This document shows, one piece after another, positions 35,563 to 43,451 of a stretch of DNA of 64,000 nt. How positions within the stretch are numbered: position 1 is the stretch's first letter; each line of letters begins with the position of its first letter. The notes under the pieces are model-generated. The model worked only from the letters and a program-made list of their open reading frames with translations, made no database searches and was not told the DNA's origin. The position numbers and the translations under genes are program-made. The stretch is taken from NCBI GenBank assembly GCA_009767595.1, contig VSDK01021663.1, forward strand, positions 1-64,000, read 5' to 3'. This DNA comes from Symbiodinium kawagutii. Its lineage: Eukaryota > Sar > Dinophyceae > Suessiales > Symbiodiniaceae.

Positions 35563-35609
35563 CGTTCTGTTGTTGCCGTTTGGTTCCCCCACCCCACTTT
35601 CCACGTCGC
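35563..35609 (+). repeat. Module B, copy 2, in the gap after the last cargo gene
   Basis: Matches 34170-34216. Here it is followed not by a complete gene but by short open stretches in two frames (35630-35760, e.g. FIFDLVEFDIETICLF), consistent with a decayed fifth cargo gene. The remainder of 35315-35917 shows nothing I can name. Confidence 0.6.
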
Positions 35610-35917
35610 CCCTTTCATCTGCACCGCTCTCAGGTCATCTACTTCGAGTTCGTCCTTGCCGATTTGTAGCAACTGCACGACAACAGCAAGACTATCCCTT
35701 CATCTTCGACCTTGTGGAGTTTGACATCGAGACTATTTGCCTCTTCGGTGGGTTAGTGGTCGGTTGGTGGTTTGGTGGTTTGGTGGTTCTGGAAGGTTCC
35801 GTTGGGTTCTGGGAGTGGTCTTTTGTCCTATTTATTGAATTATTCAATGTGCTTCGCACTCATTAGGCCGACCCATCTGACTACCGCAACTTTCCATTTG
35901 TCAAACCGTCGCACTAA

Positions 35918-36538
35918 TCACATAAAATTAACACTAACTGAACCTAAAATGTCTTCAATTAAACTACTGGGTATTCTATACAACTCGTCTTGTTTATGTT
36001 TATTATCATTGCGAAAGCCACCGGCTATTTTATTAGAACCGCGTTGTGCTGTTTCTTTATGACGATTTCCATTCATACTATTGCAGTCCTTCCTACACAA
36101 TGGGCGGGGTTTCCAATTGACGAGTGAAGTCCATAACCTTGTGCGTTTGCGATACGGCATTCCATACTTACAATAATCAACATCGATGTAATACAAATCC
36201 TTCATAAAGGGTTGCTTTTTCAACTGTCCCGTTTGGGGGTTCTCGATGAACCAGACCTTGGGCTTGAAGTAGTCGATGATTTCCAAAGTTCTCAACACTA
36301 TTTTGTTCGCTTCCTCAATCTTCCTAACACCAACGGTTTTGGCAACAGAATACTCGGTGCAAGGGGGTGAAGCCCAAACCATATCGTAATATCCCGAAGG
36401 TAATTGTTTATAGTCCCATTCCATTATGTCGCAGTTGATGTCCGCGTTTTTCAAGTCCAACGATGACACATCCCAATGGAGTTGTTTGGCTACTGCTCCA
36501 ACCGAGCCCGTTCCACTAAATAATTCCAACAATTTCAT
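35918..36538 (-). CDS. C5-cytosine DNA methyltransferase
   Basis: 206 residues, compact for the family. It transfers a methyl group from S-adenosylmethionine to cytosine C5 in DNA. Motif I is LELFSGTGS (residues 4-12). Motif IV holds the catalytic Cys60 in SPPCTEYS (57-64). Motif VI is ENP (99-101), motif VIII KRTRLW (131-136), and a late IPSSLIEDIL helix (189-198) stands for motifs IX-X. The target-recognition region is very short. A TCTAAA box lies 12 nt before the ATG. It could mark viral DNA or protect it from host or giant-virus nucleases; such enzymes are common accessory genes in algal viruses. All key catalytic motifs are present. Confidence 0.9.
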   Translation of the reverse strand: MKLLELFSGTGSVGAVAKQLHWDVSSLDLKNADINCDIMEWDYKQLPSGYYDMVWASPPCTEYSVAKTVGVRKIEEANKIVLRTLEIIDYFKPKVWFIENPQTGQLKKQPFMKDLYYIDVDYCKYGMPYRKRTRLWTSLVNWKPRPLCRKDCNSMNGNRHKETAQRGSNKIAGGFRNDNKHKQDELYRIPSSLIEDILGSVSVNFM

Positions 36539-36550
36539 TAATAATATTAA

Positions 36551-36556
36551 TTTAGA
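36551..36556 (-). promoter_or_regulatory. TCTAAA box, methyltransferase
   Basis: TTTTCTAAATTAATATTA on the minus strand; 12 nt between box and ATG. Confidence 0.6.
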
Positions 36557-36574
36557 AAATATTATTTATGAAAT

Positions 36575-36922
36575 TCACTTCAACGCATCCACCATAAGTT
36601 CGTAGTTTCCATCAAAGTCTTTGACGATTTTATAGTAATCCAAAGTTGATTGCTTAGGCTCTTTAATCTTGCCACTTCTAAGCATTCTAAGGTATTGCTT
36701 CTGCTTGTCGGCAAACTCACCCTTAGGCCTGCCGATGCCCTTCTTCTCGAATATTTCGTTAATCTTTTCCTTCTCCTCCTGTGTTTGTGGTGTTGAGGCT
36801 TTAAAAGCCTCGAATTTCTCTTCTAAGGATTTCATCATTTCAATCAACAACTTGATGTTCTTGTTAGCTGTGTTGAGTTTTTTTGTGAGTTGTTCTTTTA
36901 CTGCTTCATCTGTATCACTCAT
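36575..36922 (-). CDS. Small helical protein with AT-hook-like GRPKG
   Basis: 115 residues. Residues 5-60 are predicted largely helical with heptad spacing. GRPKG at 64-68 resembles an AT-hook DNA-contact motif, followed by a basic helix (ADKQKQYLRMLRSGKIKEPK). No family recognised. A TCTAAA box sits 13 nt before the start, in common with the capsid genes, so it is probably a late, possibly DNA-associated virion or packaging protein. That role is inference. Confidence 0.7.
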   Translation of the reverse strand: MSDTDEAVKEQLTKKLNTANKNIKLLIEMMKSLEEKFEAFKASTPQTQEEKEKINEIFEKKGIGRPKGEFADKQKQYLRMLRSGKIKEPKQSTLDYYKIVKDFDGNYELMVDALK

Positions 36923-36935
36923 TCTATATAATATT

Positions 36936-36941
36936 TTTAGA
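36936..36941 (-). promoter_or_regulatory. TCTAAA box, 36575-36922 gene
   Basis: ATTTTCTAAAAATATTA on the minus strand; 13 nt before the ATG. Confidence 0.6.
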
Positions 36942-37028
36942 AAATAGATAATTAAATAATTAATTAATTAAATAAATAAATATTTCTAGATATTTTTTTG
37001 AAAAATATTTTTGAAAAATATTATTTTT

Positions 37029-37880
37029 TCATTTTCTTGGAGTTCCTGAGCCTCTAGCGCTCTTTGAAGTCCTAACTGTGCTGGCTCTGCTTCTGTTGGA
37101 TTGTGGGGTGTCGGGTTCTGCTATGGTAGTGGGTGCTCCTAATGATGTCGGTGTTGGTGGTGCGGACGAATGTATCGTTTCCGCTCCTGTTACCGAACTG
37201 ACGGTTATGGGCGCTGTTGCTCTGGACGAAACGCTGATGTGTGCTGGTGCTTCCTCGTCGCTAACTTCAACGACTTCGCTATCGCTGTTGTTGTTTCCCT
37301 GACCTATGAGACCCACTGGGACGAAGCCTTGTAGAAAATTTACGGTGTTGATTGTTGTGTTTGCTCCCTCGTTGATGGCGTTCAATGCACTGAGTGCAAC
37401 CTGTCCTCCAACCATCGCTGATGTTGATGCAAACTCTGCCAACCGAAAGCCCCTTTCAATGTTCCTCCTCAAAAAGCCGTCCTCATCCTCCGGTGGTTCA
37501 TCTGGTGGTTTTCTCCTGTCGTTTGGCTTCCCCCTGTTTAAGAAGCCGTAATCAACCTGTGTTTGCATTTCGTTCTTGGTTGAACCTTTGTTATGGTCTC
37601 CATAAATCCTGATGTTTTGCTCTATGTTCTCGTCGTGCGCGTCTAAAGACACCTTTGTATTGATGCCCTTGCTTTGTCTCCACATCGGCGTTTGGACGCC
37701 TTTATTCTTCTTCTCTGGGAATTGGGTCGCTTGAGACCTCGCAGTTGGTAACGATGGCATAGTTTCAAAATCATCTTCTATGTTGCTCTCAGGTATGGAC
37801 TTAAGATGAAACAGAGCATCATCGTTGCCTTTCCTCTTCTTCTTGTTTAACTTCTTCAGGTCGTTCTTAACCAAAAACAT
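37029..37880 (-). CDS. Unknown structural-block protein, Ser/Thr-rich tail
   Basis: 283 residues from the ATG at 37880. A longer frame begins at 37928, but the added 16 residues overlap a doubled TCTAAT box, so I place the start downstream. The N-terminus is basic (KNDLKKLNKKKRKG). Residues about 130-200 include a proline/acidic linker (RRKPPDEPPEDEDG) and a hydrophobic, Ala/Gly-rich segment (ASTSAMVGGQVALSALNAI) that may be membrane-interacting. The last 90 residues are Ser/Thr/Pro-rich and end basic. Its place in the capsid gene block suggests a minor virion component. No homologue recognised. Confidence 0.7.
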   Translation of the reverse strand: MFLVKNDLKKLNKKKRKGNDDALFHLKSIPESNIEDDFETMPSLPTARSQATQFPEKKNKGVQTPMWRQSKGINTKVSLDAHDENIEQNIRIYGDHNKGSTKNEMQTQVDYGFLNRGKPNDRRKPPDEPPEDEDGFLRRNIERGFRLAEFASTSAMVGGQVALSALNAINEGANTTINTVNFLQGFVPVGLIGQGNNNSDSEVVEVSDEEAPAHISVSSRATAPITVSSVTGAETIHSSAPPTPTSLGAPTTIAEPDTPQSNRSRASTVRTSKSARGSGTPRK

Positions 37881-37893
37881 AATTGTTAATATT

Positions 37894-37904
37894 ATTAGAT
37901 TAGA
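37894..37904 (-). promoter_or_regulatory. Doubled TCTAAT box deciding the 37880 start
   Basis: TCTAATCTAAT followed by AATATTA, 13 nt before the ATG at 37880. It would lie inside the coding region if the upstream ATG were used. Confidence 0.55.
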
Positions 37905-37941
37905 AAAAATGATAATAATATTAACCATTGCTTTTATTCTA

Positions 37942-38523
37942 TCAACTGCTCTCTGGGTCGCTTGCTATGTGATGTCTCTCTGGTGGTAATGGGTGTCGTG
38001 ATGAAGAAGCAGAAGCCCCCGACCTGCCGATTAAGCTATCCAACAAAGGAACTCTCGTTAGAAAACCTCCTCCCCTGTGTGATGTTGCAACACCACTTCT
38101 TCTGTCCTCCTCGCGTTTTGCTCTCCTCGCTGTTTCTCCCCTGATGCGCGCTTCCTCTGCGGTTATTCCTACTTCAGTTCCCATCGCTCCCACTTCCTCC
38201 GTCCCTGTTCCGCTATCCCGGCGACCTTCCCTGATGCGTTCCAAACTGAAGGTGTGCCCTCGTCCTATGTTCCTCCTAAGCATTAACTCCCTCAGTTGTC
38301 TTTCCTGTATTCTCAGTTGCTCTTCCTTAAGGATTTCAAGGTGGTCGATGCCATCGAAGAATGAGCCTTCTGGGCTCGCCTTAAATCGGGTTGCTGTCCT
38401 GTCTGGTAGGTTCAGTTCGTTGGTTTTGGTTAGTAAGCCTACGACCTCGTTGTAAGTTGGTCGCCTCTGTAATCCTATTTTGTTGTAAGGGTTGGGTGTG
38501 TTTAAGACTGCTGTTGTTGCCAT
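37942..38523 (-). CDS. Unknown structural-block protein, Arg/Glu-rich
   Basis: 193 residues. The N-terminal third is ordered (RRPTYNEVVGLLTKTNELNLPD). Residues about 60-145 are a charged helix rich in Arg and Glu (EEQLRIQERQLRELMLRRN; EEARIRGETARRAKREEDRR). The tail is glycine- and serine-rich. It follows the 37029 gene with 61 bp between them and carries a TCTAAA box 18 nt before its start. Probably a virion-associated or scaffold protein by position only. Confidence 0.7.
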   Translation of the reverse strand: MATTAVLNTPNPYNKIGLQRRPTYNEVVGLLTKTNELNLPDRTATRFKASPEGSFFDGIDHLEILKEEQLRIQERQLRELMLRRNIGRGHTFSLERIREGRRDSGTGTEEVGAMGTEVGITAEEARIRGETARRAKREEDRRSGVATSHRGGGFLTRVPLLDSLIGRSGASASSSRHPLPPERHHIASDPESS

Positions 38524-38541
38524 ACTTTAGTATATTCAAGT

Positions 38542-38547
38542 TTTAGA
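38542..38547 (-). promoter_or_regulatory. TCTAAA box, 37942-38523 gene
   Basis: TATAATCTAAAAC on the minus strand, 18 nt before the ATG; a second CTAAAG directly precedes the ATG. Confidence 0.55.
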
Positions 38548-38576
38548 TTATAATATTTTTATGAATAAAAAAATCT

Positions 38577-38900
38577 TTAAACGAAAGTTAAGCCTCTTAT
38601 TTGTCTTATTCTGTTCTCCATTTCTTCCCTACTGTTGTAAGGTAGGTTGGGTCTAGACAGTTCGTTAGTCAATCTGTCTAATTCGTTCTGGTAGTTTGAC
38701 CTAGTGTTGCTGTCAATCATATTCCTCCTCAACGACAACATCGCGTCTCTGCTGTTGCGAAGCTTCAGTTCGTGCTGTAGGTGTTCTAAGTAGCGCGTGT
38801 CTCTCATATCAAAGGGCGAGAAGCTGTGGGGGGATTTGTGTAGAACGCTTCCTCCTCTTCGGGTGTTTTTGTTAATCCCTTTCTTATGAAATTTAAACAT
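38577..38900 (-). CDS. Small basic protein of the capsid block
   Basis: 107 residues, strongly basic N-terminus (MFKFHKKGINKNTRRGG), then an Arg/Asn-rich helical region (DTRYLEHLQHELKLRNSRD; RSNYQNELDRLTNELSRP). A TCTAAA box lies 12 nt before the ATG. It sits between the capsid gene and the 37942 gene, all on the minus strand. No family recognised. Confidence 0.7.
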   Translation of the reverse strand: MFKFHKKGINKNTRRGGSVLHKSPHSFSPFDMRDTRYLEHLQHELKLRNSRDAMLSLRRNMIDSNTRSNYQNELDRLTNELSRPNLPYNSREEMENRIRQIRGLTFV

Positions 38901-38912
38901 TTATATAATAAC

Positions 38913-38918
38913 TTTAGA
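38913..38918 (-). promoter_or_regulatory. TCTAAA box, 38577-38900 gene
   Basis: TTTTTAATCTAAAG on the minus strand; 12 nt before the ATG. Confidence 0.6.
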
Positions 38919-39007
38919 TTAAAAATAATTGCGTTGTTAATCTAAAGGTATTGATTTAATCGTTTAATCGTAAATAACCGTTTCACGCTTATTTAGGATT
39001 GACTACG

Positions 39008-40573
39008 TCAATCGTAAATAACCGCTCCACTTTCGCGAAGCTCAAGCACGCTTTCGCTGATGAGATGACAGAAGACCTCAGTGATTTGCTCCGCTGGGTC
39101 TAACGCTCCTTCAGTTCCCTTGACCTTGAAGTTGGTTATTCCGCTCATCTTACTATTATAACCTGTAAAATTAACGTCTGCCATCTTCTCGAACGACATT
39201 CCAATCACGAATTTGTTCTCGCGATACTGACGGTATGAAAAGCTCAAACTGTCTTGGTTCTCGTTCATATAGTTAATGGCTCTTCTTAAGTAGTAGAAGG
39301 TTTCGCTCAATGTCTGTGCTTCAAACTCGGGGTATTTCTGACTGTTGCTTAACTGGATTTGCCAACTTAAGTTTCGGGTGCTGTCTTGGAAACCCTTACC
39401 TTGCAGTTCGTTTGTGTTCGCGGGGCCGTAGTCGTTGATGCGTCCGTAAATCATAGGGTTGTAGAAGTAGTTCCACCTCTTATAGACATAGTTGTCGGGC
39501 AAAAACTTGTTGTCCTTCAACCCCTGTCTCGGTTCTCTGTAAAGGGTGATGAACGCTCCTGTCAGTTTTGATGACGACTTTACGATATTCATATTGATTT
39601 CACCACCACCAGCGTTGAACGTTTGTGTTATTGTGTGATACATTGGGAACACCATCTTTAAACTCTGACCGTCTAATAAGTGTTTGACGATGTTGTTATT
39701 GACGGTGTTGTCTAACTGGATGATTTCAGCACGAATGATGACGTTGTTGAGCTCCCACGACGTTGATGTGTCCCCCGGTGTGAAGTAGTAACCTTCCTTG
39801 TCGGTTTCAACACCTGCACCTGTCCCTTGAGGAACAACGACGGGGTCATTTTGAGATGCAACGATTTGGAACTGCAATTCTAAGGGGGCGTAACGAAGGG
39901 GTATGTAATAGTTTGAATTCAACAATCCACAGCACGGTTTGTGCGATAAGCGAACCTTTCCGTTCGCTCCGGGAACACCCGTTAAAGAGTGTCGGGTGTA
40001 TCGCTTGTCAATTCTACCCCACTCGTTTCTATCCCCGCCGGTTGAGACAGTAACTTCACCTGCACCTGCTCCACCAGCAACTCCGTCTGTAGTAGCCTGC
40101 AAGAGTTGGTCTAAGCCGTTGGCATAGTTGTGGAATTCAGCGTCCCATCTTGGATTAGGGCAACCTTCAATGTCGTCCATATCCCTGACATCCTTTGGTT
40201 TGAAGCATTCGTAGAGCTCACAATGTCTGTTGTATTCGGTGATGTCCTGAACCTGCTGTCCCGCTACATTCAACATATAGCGTTGGATGAAACCGTGCAA
40301 TCCGGTCAGTGGTCTTAAAAAGTGCTGTCTGTCGGCGTCTGTGTTCTGCAAGGTAGCGAACAATCTAATGGAACTCAAATCAATGTAGTTGTTGTCGTCC
40401 GCGCTGATGTTGAAGCGGATGTTTTTATTCCCCGCGTTGGGGTTATAGACGTTAGAGCCTGATGGAAAGAAATTGACAAATCGGCGATTAACTACATACT
40501 GACTGGTAGAGGGTAACCCGAAGTTGAGTTGTCCTATCATTTCATCGTTACTTTCAGCAATGATATTATCCAT
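39008..40573 (-). CDS. MCP: Major capsid protein (double jelly-roll)
   Basis: 521 residues, the usual length for PLV capsid proteins. It builds the icosahedral shell as trimers of two stacked jelly-rolls. Recognisable PLV features are the N-terminal arm (residues 1-35, ending QYVVNRRFVNFF), the first-barrel segment ISADDNNYIDLSSIRLFATL (56-75), VAGQQVQDITEYNRHCELYE (about 98-117), and an N-terminal half ending near 250. The second barrel follows, with aromatic-rich YKRWNYFYNPMIYGRIND. A Gly/Ala-rich surface loop lies near 163-178. TCTAAG lies 18 nt before the ATG. Neighbours are lipase, penton and ATPase, the standard morphogenesis set. Family assignment rests on overall pattern and context rather than a short motif. 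Confidence 0.88.
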   Translation of the reverse strand: MDNIIAESNDEMIGQLNFGLPSTSQYVVNRRFVNFFPSGSNVYNPNAGNKNIRFNISADDNNYIDLSSIRLFATLQNTDADRQHFLRPLTGLHGFIQRYMLNVAGQQVQDITEYNRHCELYECFKPKDVRDMDDIEGCPNPRWDAEFHNYANGLDQLLQATTDGVAGGAGAGEVTVSTGGDRNEWGRIDKRYTRHSLTGVPGANGKVRLSHKPCCGLLNSNYYIPLRYAPLELQFQIVASQNDPVVVPQGTGAGVETDKEGYYFTPGDTSTSWELNNVIIRAEIIQLDNTVNNNIVKHLLDGQSLKMVFPMYHTITQTFNAGGGEINMNIVKSSSKLTGAFITLYREPRQGLKDNKFLPDNYVYKRWNYFYNPMIYGRINDYGPANTNELQGKGFQDSTRNLSWQIQLSNSQKYPEFEAQTLSETFYYLRRAINYMNENQDSLSFSYRQYRENKFVIGMSFEKMADVNFTGYNSKMSGITNFKVKGTEGALDPAEQITEVFCHLISESVLELRESGAVIYD

Positions 40574-40591
40574 AACTTTTTTATATCTTTT

Positions 40592-40597
40592 CTTAGA
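40592..40597 (-). promoter_or_regulatory. TCTAAG box, major capsid gene
   Basis: AATTATCTAAGAAAAG on the minus strand; 18 nt before the ATG. Confidence 0.55.
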
Positions 40598-40626
40598 TAA
40601 TTTTATTATATTTTATTTTTTTAATG

Positions 40627-40878
40627 TTATTTTTTAGCATTCTTTCTCTTGGGTTGGTTGGGTTGCAATGATGCCGACGGCTTTAGGTTGCTCTTCCTTT
40701 CCAATTTGTTTAGCACCGTTGTAATCTTGTTCTCTTTCTCTTCCACCAATGCTTTGATGCTCTCGTAGTCCTTGACGGGCTCGCTCATCTCCTTCATCAG
40801 TTTGTCGTATCGGGTCTTCATCTTATACAGCGTCATATCCTGTTGTCTCTTTTCACCGTTGTTCTTACTAGCAAACAT
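40627..40878 (-). CDS. Small basic coiled-coil protein
   Basis: 83 residues from the ATG at 40878. A frame from 40893 exists, but its first codon overlaps the TCTAAA box (40893-40898), which would sit the usual 14 nt before the downstream ATG. Sequence is a charged helix (KMKTRYDKLMKEM; YESIKALVEEKENKITTVL) ending in a basic PNQPKRKNAKK tail that could act as a nuclear localisation or DNA-binding signal. It lies between capsid and lipase genes. Function unknown. Confidence 0.7.
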   Translation of the reverse strand: MFASKNNGEKRQQDMTLYKMKTRYDKLMKEMSEPVKDYESIKALVEEKENKITTVLNKLERKSNLKPSASLQPNQPKRKNAKK

Positions 40879-40892
40879 TATTATTATATTCA

Positions 40893-40898
40893 TTTAGA
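40893..40898 (-). promoter_or_regulatory. TCTAAA box deciding the 40878 start
   Basis: ATATTTCTAAATG on the minus strand, 14 nt before the ATG at 40878; the upstream in-frame ATG at 40893 overlaps it. Confidence 0.55.
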
Positions 40899-40905
40899 AA
40901 TATTT

Positions 40906-41772
40906 TTAACCCCTAGGCGCATTAGGGTTAAACCCGTTTGAGATTGATGTTGATGGATTAATGGCGGTTCTGCCGTTCCCTTCGAAGTTGATGTAACTGT
41001 GGCTCATCAAAGGGTTCATTTCCTTAAGGTCGCTTGTTTCAGCGTAGCCGTCCAAAATTGAAACAACATCCGTGGGGTTGCGATAATCCAATCTGCGTGG
41101 GTTCTGTTTCCCCTTCCGCTTCCACTTAATGGTGGGTGTCGCGTAAGTGGTGGTGTGAAACCTTTCGGGTTGCTCTTGGTTGATTTTATTGACGACGGCA
41201 CTCGCGAGCGAGTGACCGACCAACCTAGTGATTTCCTTGTCCTCGTTGATTGCGTCCATCGCGTCGCGATACTTCTCTGTGTGATGAGCGTTTCTAGTGG
41301 GTAACAAAAGTAAATCGTCCATTATGTCCCTATGTAGGCTTCCGTCCTTCCCACCCGTTCCAGATATGTAAAGCGTCTTGCCCGTTTTGTATAAACCGGT
41401 CGGTGACGAATAGGCGTTCCATAAGCCTCTCCTATCTTCAATGGCTTCTTTGTTCCCCACGTTCCTCTCCTCGGCGTATAAGGTTCTTTGTTGTCTGAAG
41501 TGTTCGTTGAGATTTCTAGTGAAGTCGTTCATCCTCTTGTTCCAGTCCGCGTTCTTCTTGCTGTGGTCTTCCAGTATCGCGTCCTTCCCCTGTCTCATCA
41601 GTTCTCTGAATGCTGTCTTGCCTAAGTCCTTCCCCAACCTGCGGAGTTCGTCCCTTGACAAAACATTCTCAACGTTTTCGCCTGCCATCAGTCTTTGAAA
41701 TGCCTGTCTGCCATACTGCCTACCTACCTGCATTAGCGCTTGTCTTCCTACACCTCCGATAACTCCTAACAT
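40906..41772 (-). CDS. Class-3-type lipase / alpha-beta hydrolase
   Basis: 288 residues. The N-terminal 110 residues are helical and charged (MLGVIGGVGRQALMQ...). The C-terminal part shows the lipase-3 pattern: strand TLYISGTGG (133-141), nucleophile elbow VGHSLA (185-190, Ser188), strand TTYATPTIKW (208-217), then RRLDYRNPTDVVSIL (226-240) supplying Asp235, and MSHSYINF (256-263) supplying His258. A complete Ser-Asp-His triad is therefore plausible. The elbow ends in Ala instead of the usual Gly. Such an enzyme would cleave acyl esters, perhaps to breach a host membrane on entry, as phospholipases do in other viruses of this lineage. It is divergent from the penton gene with a 57-bp shared spacer. 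Confidence 0.75.
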   Translation of the reverse strand: MLGVIGGVGRQALMQVGRQYGRQAFQRLMAGENVENVLSRDELRRLGKDLGKTAFRELMRQGKDAILEDHSKKNADWNKRMNDFTRNLNEHFRQQRTLYAEERNVGNKEAIEDRRGLWNAYSSPTGLYKTGKTLYISGTGGKDGSLHRDIMDDLLLLPTRNAHHTEKYRDAMDAINEDKEITRLVGHSLASAVVNKINQEQPERFHTTTYATPTIKWKRKGKQNPRRLDYRNPTDVVSILDGYAETSDLKEMNPLMSHSYINFEGNGRTAINPSTSISNGFNPNAPRG

Positions 41773-41808
41773 CTTTAGTTTTATATTATTGATTTTGAAA
41801 AAAATAAA

Positions 41809-41814
41809 TCTAAA
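41809..41814 (+). promoter_or_regulatory. TCTAAA box, penton gene
   Basis: AAATCTAAATTAATTAATA in the 57-bp divergent spacer, 15 nt before the penton ATG. The lipase side shows only ACTAAAG next to its ATG. Confidence 0.6.
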
Positions 41815-41829
41815 TTAATTAATACTATT

Positions 41830-42702
41830 ATGGCTACAAACCAACTTACATACAAAAAGGTCTATGTCAATTCCGCCTACCGGTTGCCCCAGTCCAACTC
41901 TTCCAGTGACTTCGTCATTGAGCTAGACCAGAACTTTGAAGTGCCCGATGGTTCTAGGCTTTATGTAACCGAAGTGTCTTTGCCGACGGTTTGGAAAACC
42001 ACCGAGGTGGGCTTCTTTGAAAAGTTTTACGCGATGGTTTATGACAACGCCGACACTTTGTTGAGGTGCGTAATCATTGATTTGTCTAACAAGGTCTATT
42101 TCGCGGAACAGTTGAGTTTCGACATCGTAAGCAAACTGAACGACGCGGTTAGAGACCTTAACGCGAACAACGACATCTTTGTTTATGCTTACTCCTCCGC
42201 GACCAGAACCGTTGAAATTAAGGTTGCCGACGGGTTGAACTTCAAACTCAAAATCCCCACCGACGATGAGCTAAAGACCTATGTTGATTTGACTTGGAAC
42301 AGGGGCGATGCCGACTACAACAACACCGTTCCCCTTTCCATCAACTACCTCCTTTCAAACTATGTTCCCACCAACGGCGGTCTAACCACTTGGACTTCCT
42401 CCTACCTCAACCTCGTCCCTTTTAGGGCTCTCTACCTAAACTCGCCCGAATTGACAGACCACCACTACAACAGCCCCGCCAACTACTCATCGTCCATCAT
42501 CCGCAAAATCCTGATAGACCAACAATTGGGCGGTGTCGTCAATGACGCCCACAGCGGGGCTATGAGCGAGGACTACATCAACATAGGCAACAGAAACCTG
42601 AAGAGACTGTCCTTTAGATTGACCGACGAAAACAGCAAAACCATCAACCTCTACAACATCCCGTTGGAGTTCTCTCTGTTGTTTAGTCATCCGTCTTATT
42701 GA
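41830..42702 (+). CDS. mCP: Minor capsid (penton) protein
   Basis: 290 residues. It forms the vertices of the icosahedral shell. The N-terminus is characteristic of PLV/virophage pentons: KKVYVNSAYRLPQSNSSSDF (residues 9-28), then a strand VIEL and VPDGSRLYVTEVSLPTVW, corresponding to the first jelly-roll strands. The rest is beta-rich, ending with INLYNIPLEFSLLFSHPSY. TCTAAA lies 15 nt before the ATG. Divergently transcribed from the lipase/MCP block. Confidence 0.82.
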   Translation: MATNQLTYKKVYVNSAYRLPQSNSSSDFVIELDQNFEVPDGSRLYVTEVSLPTVWKTTEVGFFEKFYAMVYDNADTLLRCVIIDLSNKVYFAEQLSFDIVSKLNDAVRDLNANNDIFVYAYSSATRTVEIKVADGLNFKLKIPTDDELKTYVDLTWNRGDADYNNTVPLSINYLLSNYVPTNGGLTTWTSSYLNLVPFRALYLNSPELTDHHYNSPANYSSSIIRKILIDQQLGGVVNDAHSGAMSEDYINIGNRNLKRLSFRLTDENSKTINLYNIPLEFSLLFSHPSY

Positions 42703-42785
42703 TTTTGTTGTAACTGAAGCTACCGCCTAACAACCCCAAGGCGACCAACAATATTTTCTCAAAATAACCTGATTTTCAGAAAATA

Positions 42786-42791
42786 TCTAAG
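42786..42791 (+). promoter_or_regulatory. TCTAAG box, 42803 zinc-finger gene
   Basis: AAATATCTAAGTTTTT; 11 nt before the ATG. Confidence 0.55.
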
Positions 42792-42802
42792 TTTTTACAT
42801 AG

Positions 42803-43417
42803 ATGAGCGAACTGGAAGTCGTAACCATTACAGCTAATAACGAAGAAGGTAAAGAAGAGGAGGGGGTTGAAGAAATGGAGCAACCGCCAACAGCAACAAA
42901 TGAAACAGTTGTTGAAGAAGAAAGCAATAATCAACAACAACAACAACCGATTATTGAAGAACGCGAACCCCCTAAGAAACTATCACCTAAGGAGAAAGCG
43001 AAAGCAAAGGCCAAAACAAAAGTCCAGTGCAACACCTGCGACAAAAGTATGACCTACAAAAACTTTAGATACTATCACGACGAGCATTGTAGCGAAGATA
43101 GGATTGAATACAAACCCATCAAGAAACAGGCGAACCCGAAAGCGAAGGGGAAAGCAAAGAGCCAACCCAAAACCAAAGTCCAACCTAAACCCGTGGCTCA
43201 ACCCATTATCGACGATGATGAGGAAGATAACGTGATTATTAATAATCAACAGCAACCACAACAACAACGAAGTCAAAGCAGTAATGCTACCCCCGTTGAT
43301 ACTCTCGCTCAACACTACCAACTCCTACACAACGAATACATAAAGCAACGGAACGAAAAATACAGCAACCTCTGCAACAAGATGTTTAGCGCGAAACCCA
43401 CTACCAAAAAACGATAA
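42803..43417 (+). CDS. Zinc-finger protein with Lys/Ala and Gln-rich linkers
   Basis: 204 residues. Acidic and Gln/Asn-rich N-terminus, a Lys-Ala repeat (KAKAKAKTK), then a single finger C76-x2-C79-x12-H92-x3-C96, followed by more Lys/Pro-rich sequence and a helical C-terminus (TLAQHYQLLHNEYIKQRNEK). The finger resembles those in the 47472 and 53135 genes. Low-complexity arms suggest nucleic-acid binding. A TCTAAG box lies 11 nt before the start, so it is expected with the late genes. Function unknown. Confidence 0.75.
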   Translation: MSELEVVTITANNEEGKEEEGVEEMEQPPTATNETVVEEESNNQQQQQPIIEEREPPKKLSPKEKAKAKAKTKVQCNTCDKSMTYKNFRYYHDEHCSEDRIEYKPIKKQANPKAKGKAKSQPKTKVQPKPVAQPIIDDDEEDNVIINNQQQPQQQRSQSSNATPVDTLAQHYQLLHNEYIKQRNEKYSNLCNKMFSAKPTTKKR

Positions 43418-43428
43418 AATATTTATAA

Positions 43429-43434
43429 TCTAAT
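43429..43434 (+). promoter_or_regulatory. TCTAAT box, fibre gene
   Basis: TATAATCTAATTAATTG; 17 nt before the ATG. Confidence 0.55.
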
Positions 43435-43451
43435 TAATTGATATAAACACA

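Noticed and set aside
37880-37928. Upstream start for the 37029 gene adding a hydrophobic N-terminus
   Set aside because: It would place the doubled TCTAAT box inside the coding region; the downstream ATG keeps the common spacing.
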